Assembly: GCF_000720255.1 (NCBI RefSeq)
Contig: NZ_JOJE01000030.1
Coordinates: forward strand, 1-64,000
Source: Streptomyces griseus subsp. griseus
GTDB lineage: Bacteria > Actinomycetota > Actinomycetes > Streptomycetales > Streptomycetaceae
Length of the DNA stretch: 64,000 nt
Reading direction: 5' to 3'
Below are positions 44,988-53,230 of this stretch, piece after piece. The first letter of the stretch is position 1; the number at the start of each line of letters is the position of its first letter. Under the pieces are notes generated by a model, which did not search any database, had not been told where the DNA came from, and saw only the letters and a program-made list of their open reading frames with translations. The position numbers and the translations under genes were made by a program.

Positions 44988-45572
44988 GTGGCCGAGACAG
45001 CCGCAGCCCTGCGGACGGTCGCGCACAACGTCCGGGCGGCGCGCCTCCGCGCGGGCCTGTCCCTGGAGGAACTCAGCCGGCGTGCCCAGGTCAGCAAGGG
45101 GGCCCTGGTAGGACTTGAGAAGGCCCAGGGCAACCCCAACCTCGCCACCCTGGTCCGGCTGGCCGACACCCTCGGCATCTCGGTGTCCGCCCTGATGCAG
45201 GGCCCGCCCGAAGGGCGCGTACGAGTGGTGGACGCCGGCTCCGTGGCACCGCTGTGGACCGGGGAACGGGGCAGCGAGGCCCGGCTCATGCTGACGACCT
45301 CAGGGCCGTCCCCGGTCGAGGTCTGGCGCTGGCGACTGGAACCGGACGAGGAGTACCCCAGCCACCCCCACCAGGCCGGAGTCGTGGAAACCGTCAGCGT
45401 CACGGCCGGCCGGATGAACCTGGTCGTCGACGGCACCGAGCACACCGTCGAAGCCGGCCAGACCGCCACGTTCGACGGCGACACCCCGCACATCTACCGT
45501 GGCGCGGGCACCACGACCTGCCACCTGATCATGACGGTTCACGTGCCGCCCGGTCCCGTTTCGACTGCCTGA
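44988..45572 (+). CDS. XRE-family regulator with C-terminal cupin domain
   Basis: A 194-residue protein with an N-terminal Cro/C1-type helix-turn-helix (AARLRAGLSLEELSRRAQVS through GALVGLEKAQGNPNLATL) and a C-terminal cupin (YPSHPHQAGVVETVSVTAGR, MNLVVDGTEHTVEAGQTATF, GDTPHIYRG). The cupin presumably binds the ligand that controls the divergent EamA exporter. The GTG start at 44988 has GAGGATGG upstream; a longer in-frame start at 44928 overlaps the repeats. It is followed by a hairpin at 45570. Confidence 0.88.
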   Translation: MAETAAALRTVAHNVRAARLRAGLSLEELSRRAQVSKGALVGLEKAQGNPNLATLVRLADTLGISVSALMQGPPEGRVRVVDAGSVAPLWTGERGSEARLMLTTSGPSPVEVWRWRLEPDEEYPSHPHQAGVVETVSVTAGRMNLVVDGTEHTVEAGQTATFDGDTPHIYRGAGTTTCHLIMTVHVPPGPVSTA

Positions 45573-45596
45573 CCGGGCCGCGCAAGGGGCCGGTCA
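45570..45596 (+). terminator. Terminator of the XRE-cupin gene
   Basis: A hairpin with TGACCGG pairing CCGGTCA, overlapping the stop codon region. Confidence 0.5.
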
Positions 45597-45767
45597 CTGG
45601 CCCACCCCCGTCCCGAACGGCCCGTCGCACTGCCGAGTTGTGGCTGCGACGTCTTCTGGGAGGACGTTCGGATCCACGGCTGAGGCGATGGCGTGCGCAC
45701 GCCGGTACGGTCGAGCACGTCGCGCCGGAAGCGGTCGGCGGCCTTGTCGCCGTGGCACGGGGAGTCG

Positions 45768-45809
45768 CCGCGGCCTCGGGGTCGCCGTGCGGTGATCCCG
45801 AGGCCGCGG
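45768..45809 (-). terminator. Terminator of the formaldehyde dehydrogenase gene
   Basis: A perfect 13-base stem CCGCGGCCTCGGG / CCCGAGGCCGCGG with a 16-base loop, about 50 bases past the stop of the minus-strand gene ending at 45862. The 290-base gap holds no gene that I can support. Confidence 0.75.
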
Positions 45810-45861
45810 TGCGCGTGATGCGTGTGCTGCTCGGTCGTGGTGTCGACGGCCGAGAGGGTTC

Positions 45862-47001
45862 TCACTCGTGGGGGTGGAGGACGACCTTGGTGTAGCCCTC
45901 GATCCGCTTGTCGAACTTCTCGTATGCCGTCGGCGCCTGGTCGAGCGGCAGCTCGTGGGAGACGACGAAGCTGGGCTGCGCACGGCCCTCGATGATCAGA
46001 TCACGCAGGTGACGGTTGTAGCGCTTGACGTTGCACTGTCCCGTCCCCATACGCAGTCCCTTTTCGAACATGCGCCCGATGGAGACCATCAGCATGCCCT
46101 GCTTGGCCGACTCGTCCGGTCCGCCGGGGTCCCGCGGAACATACAGACCCGGTATGCCCAGAGCACCCGTCGGCCGGACCGTCTCGACCAGCGAGTTCAG
46201 AACGGTCGCCGGCTCCTCGCGATCCTCGCCGCGCGCCTGGGCCTGGTAGCCGACGGCGTCGATGCCCTTGTCCGTACCCTCGCCCGCGGTCTGCTCACGG
46301 ATCTGCTCCACCGGGTTGCCCTCGGCGAAGTTGATCGGCACGGCGCCGATCTCCTCGGCCTTCTGCAACCGCTCGGTCACCCGGTCGACCACGAACACCT
46401 TGCTCGCCCCGCGCACCATCGCCGAGTAGGCGGCCATCAGCCCTACCGGGCCTCCGCCGTAGACGGCGACCGTGTCACCGGGACGTACGTCGGCCAGTTC
46501 GTTGCCGTGGTAACCGGTGGGGAAGATGTCGGCGAGCAGGACGAAGTCGGTCTCCTTCTCGGTGCCCTCGGGCAACTTCAGGCAGTTGAAGTCGGCGTAG
46601 GGCACCCGTACGTACTCCGCCTGGCCTCCGACAAAGGGGCCCATGGCCACGTAGCCGTAGGCCCCGCCGGCGAAGCCCGGGTTCACGGTCACGCAGAAGC
46701 CGGTGAACCCCGCCGTACAGTTCTTGCAGAAACCGCACGCCACGTTGAACGGCATGACGACCCGGTCTCCTCGGCTGAGCGACGTGACGCCCTCAGCGAC
46801 CTCCTCGATGACCCCCAGGTTCTCGTGGCCGAAGACGATCCCCGGCTCGGCGGCGGTGCGGCCCTCATACATGTGCAGGTCGGAGCCGCATATGGCGGTG
46901 GACGTGACACGTACGATCACGTCGTTCGGGTGCTGGATGCGAGGATCCTCCACTTGCTCGATCGCTACCTCGAACGGTCCCTTGTACACGACGGCCCTCA
47001 T
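45862..47001 (-). CDS. fdhA: Glutathione-independent formaldehyde dehydrogenase
   Basis: A 379-residue zinc medium-chain dehydrogenase. The catalytic zinc site includes ICGSDLHMYEG and GHENLG; the structural zinc cysteines are in CGFCKNCTAGFTGFC; the NAD site is VAVYGGGPVGLMAAYSA. The length, the AYGYVAMGPFVGGQAEYVRV segment and the family-specific insert AVGYQAQARGEDREEPATVL match glutathione-independent formaldehyde dehydrogenases, which oxidise formaldehyde or dismutate aldehydes with bound NAD. ATG 47001 has GGAGGTGCTCGACA upstream. The divergent upstream gap contains an inverted repeat. Confidence 0.93.
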   Translation of the reverse strand: MRAVVYKGPFEVAIEQVEDPRIQHPNDVIVRVTSTAICGSDLHMYEGRTAAEPGIVFGHENLGVIEEVAEGVTSLSRGDRVVMPFNVACGFCKNCTAGFTGFCVTVNPGFAGGAYGYVAMGPFVGGQAEYVRVPYADFNCLKLPEGTEKETDFVLLADIFPTGYHGNELADVRPGDTVAVYGGGPVGLMAAYSAMVRGASKVFVVDRVTERLQKAEEIGAVPINFAEGNPVEQIREQTAGEGTDKGIDAVGYQAQARGEDREEPATVLNSLVETVRPTGALGIPGLYVPRDPGGPDESAKQGMLMVSIGRMFEKGLRMGTGQCNVKRYNRHLRDLIIEGRAQPSFVVSHELPLDQAPTAYEKFDKRIEGYTKVVLHPHE

Positions 47002-47157
47002 TGTCGAGCACCTCCACTCTGTGTGCTTGCTCGATCACTTGCGGGAACGGCGGCTCCGGGGAGCTCGGCCTTCGTTCGGGGAAAATCCTTGATCCCCGCA
47101 GCTCGTCACGTTTTCTGTGGAACTCCTCACACTCCAGAGTGGTCCATGGTGCGATGA

Positions 47158-47178
47158 TTTGCACGTAGGCACTGCAAA
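47158..47178. promoter_or_regulatory. Inverted repeat in the fdhA upstream region
   Basis: TTTGCA-N9-TGCAAA, in the AT-rich gap between the divergent formaldehyde dehydrogenase and small-protein genes. It is a plausible dimer-binding site; no regulator is identified. Confidence 0.45.
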
Positions 47179-47220
47179 GTCTTGTTTCCGTATGTATCGG
47201 ATTCGGAAGGATCAAGAACC

Positions 47221-47409
47221 TTGAAACAGCGTTTCGGCGTGCTGCTCGTCCCGGTGTCCGGCCTGTCCGGAACCAGCTACCCGGTGGGGACCCAGGTCGC
47301 CATCCGAGGCACCGGGGGCTCCGTCGACGGCTTCGTCGACGGGGACTGGCTGCCGCTCGCCTGGTGGGAGTTCGCGGACACCCAGCCGGAGGACATGCCC
47401 CGCACGTGA
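47221..47409 (+). CDS. Small conserved-looking hypothetical protein
   Basis: A 62-residue protein read from TTG 47221, with AAGGA 11 bases upstream; an in-frame start at 47182 would be longer. The sequence KQRFGVLLVPVSGLSGTSYP and VGTQVAIRGTGGSVDGFVDG is well ordered and compact, like small beta proteins common in streptomycetes. Function unknown. It is convergent with the decayed isomerase gene. Confidence 0.6.
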   Translation: MKQRFGVLLVPVSGLSGTSYPVGTQVAIRGTGGSVDGFVDGDWLPLAWWEFADTQPEDMPRT

Positions 47410-47413
47410 CCGC

Positions 47414-48285
47414 TCAGCGGGACAACTCCTTGGTGATGCGGTCCAGCATGAAGGCGGACGAATCCCGCGCGCGCTCCTCCCAGGCGAAGACGCAGGCCGT
47501 CGCGACGCCGTCGAAGTCCAGCTCTCGCAGCGTGCCGAAGAAAGCGTCCCAGCCGACTTCGCCGTGCCCGATGTCCAGGTGCTGATGGACACGGGCGGTG
47601 GTGCCGGGCGGGTTGAGGATGTAGCGCAGGCCGCCGGCCCCCTTGTGATTGAAGGAGTCCGCGATGTGCACGTGCTGGAGCCTGCCGCCCGCGTAGCGCA
47701 TCATCGCCGCGATGCCCGCGCCGACCTCCGCGGCACCCGACAGGTGGAAACTGTGCGGGGGCGCAGTAGAGGTAGTTCACCCAGGGCTTGTTGGTCGCCC
47801 GGACGAGGTCGACGGCCTGGGCGTTCTCCTCGCAGAAGTCGTCCGGGTGCGCCTCGAGGTTGAGTGCGATGCCCTCACGCTCGAAGAGCGGCAGCGACTC
47901 CTCCAGCGAACGCCAGAACGCCGCCTCGCTCTCGGCCGCGCGCTCGGGGCGGCCGTTGAACTCCGAGTTCATCAGCGGACACCCGAGGTCCGCGGTGATC
48001 TCGATCATCCGCTTCCCAATAGCGGACGGCGGCCCGCCGCTCGGTCTCGTCGGGCGAGGACCACTTGTACAAGGACAGGACGGCGGAGAGCTGCCCGCCG
48101 TGCGCGCGCAGGGAGTTCTTGAGCTGCGCCACGCGCTCGTCGTCCGCCCGCGGATGCGGGAAGAACGGCATGAAGTCGGCGCGGGGTGGCAACTCGATTT
48201 ACCCGTAACCGAGTTCGGCGACCGTGCGCACCATGTCGTCGATCGGCAGGGCGCGGAACATGTACGGGTCGAGGGCGATTTTCAT
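47414..48285 (-). pseudogene. Sugar-phosphate isomerase/epimerase (TIM-barrel, inositol-catabolism type) with three lesions
   Basis: Pieces of one TIM-barrel isomerase lie end to end: MKIALDPYMFRALPIDDMVR through AELGYG, then an in-frame TAA (48199-48201), IELPPRADFMPFFPHPRADD, then a one-base insertion near 48010, MIEITADLGCPLMNSEFNGR through NLEAHPDDFCEENAQAVDLV, then an extra C near 47770, and finally HIADSFNHKGAGGLRYIL through FFGTLRELDFDGVATACVF. Homologues are one chain of about 290 residues. ATG 48285 keeps a good CGGAGG site and overlaps the upstream dehydrogenase stop (ATGA). Three independent lesions point to a dead gene. Confidence 0.85.
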
Positions 48286-49301
48286 GCGGTGCCTCCGTAG
48301 AAGACCGGGCGGGGCTTCATGTCGACGGTGATGACGGTGCCGTCGGAGTCCAGGGAGCGGACGGCGGCGTCGGTGATGACGGTGGCGGCGTAACCGTCCC
48401 AGGCGGACGGACCGGTGAGCTCGCCGCCGGTCGCGACGGAGTCGATCCACTCCCGGAACTCGGTGTCGAAGGCCTCGGCGAACCGGCCCTTCCAGTCCTG
48501 GAGGACGGCGGTGCCGTGCCGGCCGGCGGTACGGACTCCCACGGCGGGCGGGTCGGGCAGCCGGACCAGGCCCTCCTCGCCGACGGTCTCGCACTGGATG
48601 TCGTAGCCGTACTGGCAGTTGACGAAGACCTCGAGGTCGATACGGGCACCGCTCGCCGTATCGAAGTACATGATCCGGGGGTCCTTGAGGTGGGCGAACC
48701 GCTTGCCGGTGGCCCGCGGGGTGATCACCTGGGCGGAGACGATCTCGTCGTCGAGCAGCCGGCGCAGGACGTCGATCTCATGGACTGCCGTGTCCTGCGC
48801 GGCCATCGCGGAGGTGTAGACGTCCGGCACGGTCGGGTCGCGGTGGGCGCAGTGCACGATCAGCGGAGTACCGACCGCGCCGGAGGCGATGACCTCCTTC
48901 ATCTGCCGGTAGCCGGGGCCGAAGCGGCGCATGAAGCCGACCTGCACGAGGCGGCGGCCGTGGGCGCGCTCGGTCTCCACGATGCGCTGACAGTCCTCGG
49001 CCGTGGTGGCCGGCGGCTTCTGGCACTACACCGGCTTGCCGACCGCGATGGCGTTCAGGACGTGCTCGGCGTGGGTGGGGCCCCAGGAGGTGACGAGGAC
49101 GGCGTTCACCTCGGGGGAGGAGATCAGCTCGGCGCCGGACGGCAGCGCCACCGCGCCCACCCGCGCGGCCACGTCGACCGCGCGGGCCTGGTCGATGTCG
49201 GTCACCGCGGTGACAGCCGCCCCGGTGACGACCTCGGTCAGGCGCCGGATGTGGTCCTGGCCGATCATTCCGGCGCCGATGACGCCTACACGTACGGTGA
49301 T
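48282..49301 (-). pseudogene. Gfo/Idh/MocA oxidoreductase (inositol 2-dehydrogenase-like) with start-codon loss and internal TAG
   Basis: The frame reads TVRVGVIGAGMIGQDHIRRL (Rossmann motif), VTDIDQARAVDVAARVG, THAEHVLNAIAVGKPV, then TAG at 49026-49028, then CQKPPATTAEDCQRIVETER and HCAHRDPTVPDVYTSAMA to the end KPRPVFYGG. Family members have GKPVFCEKPLA at that point, so TAG replaces a Phe or similar codon. At the start, AAGGA (49309-49313) is followed 7 bases later by ATC (49299-49301), where ATG would give MTVRVGVIGAG. The first in-frame ATG (49268) would remove the NAD motif start. Probably inactive. Confidence 0.82.
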
Positions 49302-49322
49302 GGTCGAGTCCTTGGACGGAGG

Positions 49323-50747
49323 TCAGGAGAAGCGCGCCCGGAGTTCGGCTTCGAGGGATTCGAGGGTGCGGCCCTTGGTCTCGGGGACGTAGCGCTTGAC
49401 GAAGGTGAGGGAGACGACTCCCGCCACCACGAAGAGGAAGAAGGTGTTGGAGATCCCGATCCCGTCCACCAGGGACGGGAACACCAGACCGATCACGAAG
49501 TTGGTCAGCCACAGCGCCACGGCTGCCACACCCATACCGAAGCCGCGCATCCGCATCGGGAAGATCTCCGACAGCATCAGCCAGGTCACCGGCGAGATCG
49601 CGCCCTGCTGGAAGGCGAGGAAGGTGACGGTCATGGCGAGCACCGCGTAGGCCCGGCCGTCCCCGGTGGGCAGCACCAGGGAGAAGACACCGATGAGCAA
49701 CAGAGCCGCCGTGGTTCCGATCTGACCTGTCATCAGCATCGGCCGCCGGTTGACGCGGCCCAGCAGCCAGATACCGACGAAGGTGGCCAGCACCGAGATC
49801 ACGCCGTTGGCGATGTTCGCCGTCAGGGCGCTGTCGGCGGCGAAGCCGGCGTCGGTGAGGATCTGGGTGCCGTAGTACATGATCGTGTTGACGCCGGTGA
49901 TCTGCTGCACGATCGCGATGCCGAAGCCGACGTACATCAGCTTGCGCACCCACGGCGTGGACCTCATCTCCTGCCGGCCGCCGAGCTTCTCCCGCTCGTC
50001 CTTGACGGCGAGTGCGGAGACCTCGCTCAGCTCGGCCTCGGCCCGCTGCCGCGACCGGACCTGCCTCAGTACTTCCAGCGCCTCGCCGAAGCGGCTCCGC
50101 GAGGCCAGCCAGCGCGGGCTCTCCGGCACGACCAGCATGCCGAACCACAGCACCACGGCCGGCATCGTGGCGATCACCAGCATCCAGCGCCAGATCCCAC
50201 CGGACCCACCGCCCACCCGGGCGATGATCGCGTTGCAGGTGAAGGCGAGCAACTGGCCGCTGACGATCATGAGTTCATTGCGGGTGACGAGTGCGCCGCG
50301 TCGTTCGGCGGGCGAGACCTCGGCCAGATACACCGGCACGGTCACCGAGGCGCCGCCCACCGCGAGGCCGAGCACGAACCGGGCGACGACCATGACCGCG
50401 GTGGTCGGCGCGAGCGTGCAGCCCAGCGCGCCCACGAAGAACAGCACCGCGAGGCTGAGGATGGTACGGCGCCGGCCGCGGGCGTCCGACAACCGACCGC
50501 CGACGACCGCGCCCAGGGCGGCACCGAGCAGGAGCGAACTGGTGACCATGCCCTCGGTGACGGGGGTCAGACCGAGATCGTCGGTCATGTAGGGCAGGGC
50601 GCCGTTGATGACACCGGTGTCGTAGCCGAAGAGCAGTCCGCCGAAGGTGGCGACGACCGTGATGACCCGCAGCCGCCGGGATACGGCGGGCGGCGGGGCG
50701 TCGGTCGTGAAGGCGGGGGCCTGAGCCGCGTCGTCCCTGACGTCCAT
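49323..50747 (-). CDS. Sugar-porter MFS transporter (inositol/sugar:H+ symporter-like)
   Basis: A 474-residue 12-helix transporter of the sugar porter family. It has GGLLFGYDTGVINGALPYMT, DARGRRRTI (loop 2-3 motif), PVYLAEVSPAERRG, VPESPRWLASRSR, the central QQITGVNTIMYYG, SEIFPMRMRGFGMG and the C-terminal VPETKGRTLESLE, all diagnostic. It resembles IolT-type inositol transporters. ATG 50747 has TAGGAGG upstream. It heads a minus-strand operon with the broken dehydrogenase and isomerase, and is the only intact member. Confidence 0.92.
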   Translation of the reverse strand: MDVRDDAAQAPAFTTDAPPPAVSRRLRVITVVATFGGLLFGYDTGVINGALPYMTDDLGLTPVTEGMVTSSLLLGAALGAVVGGRLSDARGRRRTILSLAVLFFVGALGCTLAPTTAVMVVARFVLGLAVGGASVTVPVYLAEVSPAERRGALVTRNELMIVSGQLLAFTCNAIIARVGGGSGGIWRWMLVIATMPAVVLWFGMLVVPESPRWLASRSRFGEALEVLRQVRSRQRAEAELSEVSALAVKDEREKLGGRQEMRSTPWVRKLMYVGFGIAIVQQITGVNTIMYYGTQILTDAGFAADSALTANIANGVISVLATFVGIWLLGRVNRRPMLMTGQIGTTAALLLIGVFSLVLPTGDGRAYAVLAMTVTFLAFQQGAISPVTWLMLSEIFPMRMRGFGMGVAAVALWLTNFVIGLVFPSLVDGIGISNTFFLFVVAGVVSLTFVKRYVPETKGRTLESLEAELRARFS

Positions 50748-50860
50748 GGCCGTCCTCCTAACGGTTGGTGGTGGGGCGTCGGGTCCCGGTCAGGTTGCAT
50801 CCGGCCGTGACCGCTCCGGGGTTGTCGACCCGGGTGTCCACGACCCGGCTCACCTTGTCG

Positions 50861-50874
50861 GACAGCACGTTGTC
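50861..50874. promoter_or_regulatory. Candidate LacI-type operator between transporter and regulator
   Basis: GACAGCACGTTGTC is a partly symmetric 14-mer (10 of 14 positions symmetric) with GACA/TGTC ends, in the gap between the transporter and the LacI-like gene. Confidence 0.3.
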
Positions 50875-50943
50875 AGGCCCTTCGTTCGTTGGGGGCGGCG
50901 GCCGCCTGGCGGAGCTCGTGCCCCACCCGTCGGCACCCAGCCC

Positions 50944-51260
50944 ATGTCGTATGCCGCGAGGTCTCCGGGTAAAACACCCGCGGCGGACGTCGCCGCCAGG
51001 GCGGGCGTCTCGCGGGCGCTGGTCTCGACCATCTTCCGCACCCAGCCCGGCGCGAGTCAGGCGACCCGGGACCGGGTCCTGCGCGCCGCCGACGAGATCG
51101 GCCACCACCCGGACAGCGCTGCCCGACTGCTCGCCCGGGATCGCAGCCGCACGCTCGGTGTGATGGTCACCGTGCACCAGACCTTCAGCGCGTTCCCTTC
51201 GCCGCGAAAGAGGCTACGGCGTCCACGTTGTCCGCTGGAGAAGCCGGCGGTGGTGTCAGG
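50944..51260 (+). pseudogene. Truncated LacI-family regulator
   Basis: From ATG 50944 an intact LacI DNA-binding domain is seen (AADVAARAGVSRALVSTIFR, QPGASQATRDRVLRAADEIG, PDSAARLLARDRSRTLGVMV). After VTVHQTF the frame is lost; a degraded continuation, RERGYGVHVV, appears in the next frame, then nothing. About 220 residues of the effector-binding domain are missing. It is divergent from the sugar transporter operon it presumably regulated. Confidence 0.8.
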
Positions 51261-51424
51261 ACGTTCCGACCAGAGGCCGTCGGCCCGGATGCTTCACGGA
51301 ACGCTCACAGAGTCCCACCAAAGCTTTATGTTTCAAGCGTTACGCTCCCTGCCAGACCGAGTGGCCTAGGGCTGCCCACCCGCCGCGGGCGCTCGCTTCC
51401 CCCACCTGGTACAGGAGATTCGGC
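51261..51424. other. Intergenic region before the NDH-2-like gene
   Basis: About 160 bases with an AT-rich segment. The imperfect inverted repeat GCTTTATGTTTCAAGC (51323-51338) resembles a LacI-family half-site pair (TTTCAAGC) and could be an orphan operator. No gene is seen. Confidence 0.35.
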
Positions 51425-52531
51425 GTGCGTGACGGCGACGTAGTGGTGATCGGCGGCGGTTATGCGGGTGTCCGTCTGGCGAAACGGCTGGACGCAACGG
51501 CCCGGGTCACACTGGTGGACCGCAAGGAGGTCTTCTTCCATCGCATCGCCTCCCTGCGGGCCGGCGTCCACCCGGAGTGGTCGGTGACCCCCTTCATCCC
51601 TTACGACCGGCTGTTGCGCAACGGCCGCGTGGTGACGGGCAAGGTGGTCCGTATCGACACCGCCGAGCGGCAGGTGGCGCTGGCCACGGGGGAGCGGCTG
51701 CCGTACGACGTGGTGGTGATCGCCACCGGTGCCGACTATCCCGAACCGGCCCGCTTCACCGGGACCACCACCGAGGAGGCGGTGAAGTCGTTCGCCGGGC
51801 ACCAGCAGAGGATCGGCGGCGCCGACCACGTCCTCGTCGTCGGCGGCGGGCCCTCCGGCGTCGAGCTGAGCGCCGAGATCCGCCTCGCCCGTCCGCAGGC
51901 CAGGGTCACGCTCGCGCACGCGGGGCCCTCGCTGCTCCACGCCACGGGCAGCGAGCGGGCCGGGCGCAGGGCGCGCGCCTGGCTGGAGTCGCACGGCGTC
52001 GAGGTCCGGCTCGACTCCTTCATGTCACCCGGCAACGACTTCGGCACCTACCGCGACGCCCAGGGCAACATCATCGAGGCCGACCTCTCCTTCTGGGCGA
52101 CCGGCACCACTCCCAACACGCTCTGGCTGCGCCTGGCCGGGCACGGCGACTGGCTGAACCCGTCCGGGCACGTCAAGGTCGACCGTACGCTCCGCGTCGA
52201 CGGCCGACCGGACGTCTTCGCGGTCGGTGACGTGAACGACGCCACCGAGCTCAAGATCACGCCCGCCGCGCTGGCCCAGGCGGACCTCGCCGCATGGAAC
52301 ATCCGCGCCCACCTGAACAGTTCGGGCAGGCATCGCAAGGAGCCCCGCCTCTACCGGCCCATGCACCGCACCCCGCTCATCGTGCCGTTCGGCCCGGCCG
52401 ACGGACTGACCATGCTGCCGGTCCCGGGCGGCGACACGGCGGTCCTCGGCAGCCGCACGTCCGTCCTGGCCAAGGCGAAGACACTCATGACGCCGTACAT
52501 GCGACGCCAACTGGGGTACGCCGGTGCCTGA
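51425..52531 (+). CDS. NDH-2/AIF-like FAD-dependent oxidoreductase
   Basis: A 368-residue pyridine-nucleotide-disulfide-type flavoprotein. The FAD motif is VVVIGGGYAGVRLAKRL at the N-terminus, the NAD(P) motif is VLVVGGGPSGVELSAEIRLA, and the second FAD segment is DVFAVGDVNDATELKITPAA. It lacks the redox CxxC of disulfide reductases, so it belongs with the type II NADH dehydrogenases and AIFM2-like enzymes, which pass electrons from NAD(P)H to quinones. The GTG start at 51425 has AGGAG upstream. It is convergent with the response-regulator gene, with 6 bases between them. Confidence 0.88.
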   Translation: MRDGDVVVIGGGYAGVRLAKRLDATARVTLVDRKEVFFHRIASLRAGVHPEWSVTPFIPYDRLLRNGRVVTGKVVRIDTAERQVALATGERLPYDVVVIATGADYPEPARFTGTTTEEAVKSFAGHQQRIGGADHVLVVGGGPSGVELSAEIRLARPQARVTLAHAGPSLLHATGSERAGRRARAWLESHGVEVRLDSFMSPGNDFGTYRDAQGNIIEADLSFWATGTTPNTLWLRLAGHGDWLNPSGHVKVDRTLRVDGRPDVFAVGDVNDATELKITPAALAQADLAAWNIRAHLNSSGRHRKEPRLYRPMHRTPLIVPFGPADGLTMLPVPGGDTAVLGSRTSVLAKAKTLMTPYMRRQLGYAGA

Positions 52532-52537
52532 GACGGC

Positions 52538-53230
52538 TCACCCCCGCCGGCCGTACCGTCGTTCCGGGCGGCCGGCGGCGCCGTAGCGGAGGGAGACGGT
52601 GGCGGTGCCGGTGGCGTGGAAGTGTTCCAGGTAACGCCGGGCGCTGACGCGGGAGATGCCGGTTACGGCGGCGCACTCGGCGGCTGAGAGGGTGCCGGGT
52701 GTGTCGCGGAGGGCGCGTTCGACGAGGTCGGCGGTCTCGACGCTCAAACCCTTCGGCAGCCGAGTGCTCACGGTGGGGAGGAGGCTCCCGGACAGGACGC
52801 GGTCGATGTCCGCCTGGTCGCGCACCACCGCCGTGAGCAGACGGCCGCGCCGGACGGCGTACCGCTCCAGACGGGGGTGCAGGTCCTCGAAGTCGAAGGG
52901 TTTGAGGAGGTAGTCGACCACGCCCTGGCGTACGGCGCCGCGCACGGTGTCGGCCTCGCGGGCGGCGGTGATGACCATGACGTCGCAGTCGTGCCCGGCA
53001 CCGCGCAGTCGCGGGATGAGGTCCAGGCCGAAGGTGTCCGGCAGATAGAGGTCGAGCAGGACCAGGTCGGGGCGGAGTGCCTCGACCGCCGCGACGGCCC
53101 GCTCGCCGGTACCCGCCGTGCCGACGACCCGGAAACCGGGCACCCGGTCGACGAAGGTCCGGTGGACCCGGGCCACCATGAAGTCGTCGTCGACGACGAG
53201 GACATCGATCACGTCGGACACTGCGGTCAT
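52538..53230 (-). CDS. Response regulator of the citrate/malate type (CitB/DcuR)
   Basis: A 230-residue regulator. The receiver domain (1-125) has DVLVVDDDFMVARVHRTF, the phospho-acceptor Asp in LVLLDLYLPDTFGLDL and the Lys of YLLKPFDFEDL. The C-terminal domain (about 175-225; LSAAECAAVTGISRVSARRY) is the helix-turn-helix of the CitT/DcuR class. Its ATG overlaps the histidine-kinase stop (ATGA). It probably activates the adjacent tctA-tctB-tctC operon in response to a tricarboxylate. Confidence 0.92.
   Translation of the reverse strand: MTAVSDVIDVLVVDDDFMVARVHRTFVDRVPGFRVVGTAGTGERAVAAVEALRPDLVLLDLYLPDTFGLDLIPRLRGAGHDCDVMVITAAREADTVRGAVRQGVVDYLLKPFDFEDLHPRLERYAVRRGRLLTAVVRDQADIDRVLSGSLLPTVSTRLPKGLSVETADLVERALRDTPGTLSAAECAAVTGISRVSARRYLEHFHATGTATVSLRYGAAGRPERRYGRRG

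Noticed and set aside
49026..49028. Possible programmed readthrough or a non-standard amino acid at TAG, and at TAA 48199
   Set aside because: Two different stop types, additional frameshifts in the same cluster and changed flanking residues favour decay. No suppressor or pyrrolysine machinery is visible.
48186..50810. A plus-strand open frame of 874 codons opposite the sugar transporter and dehydrogenase
   Set aside because: Low-complexity His/Asp/Gly-rich sequence antisense to recognisable genes; a shadow frame.
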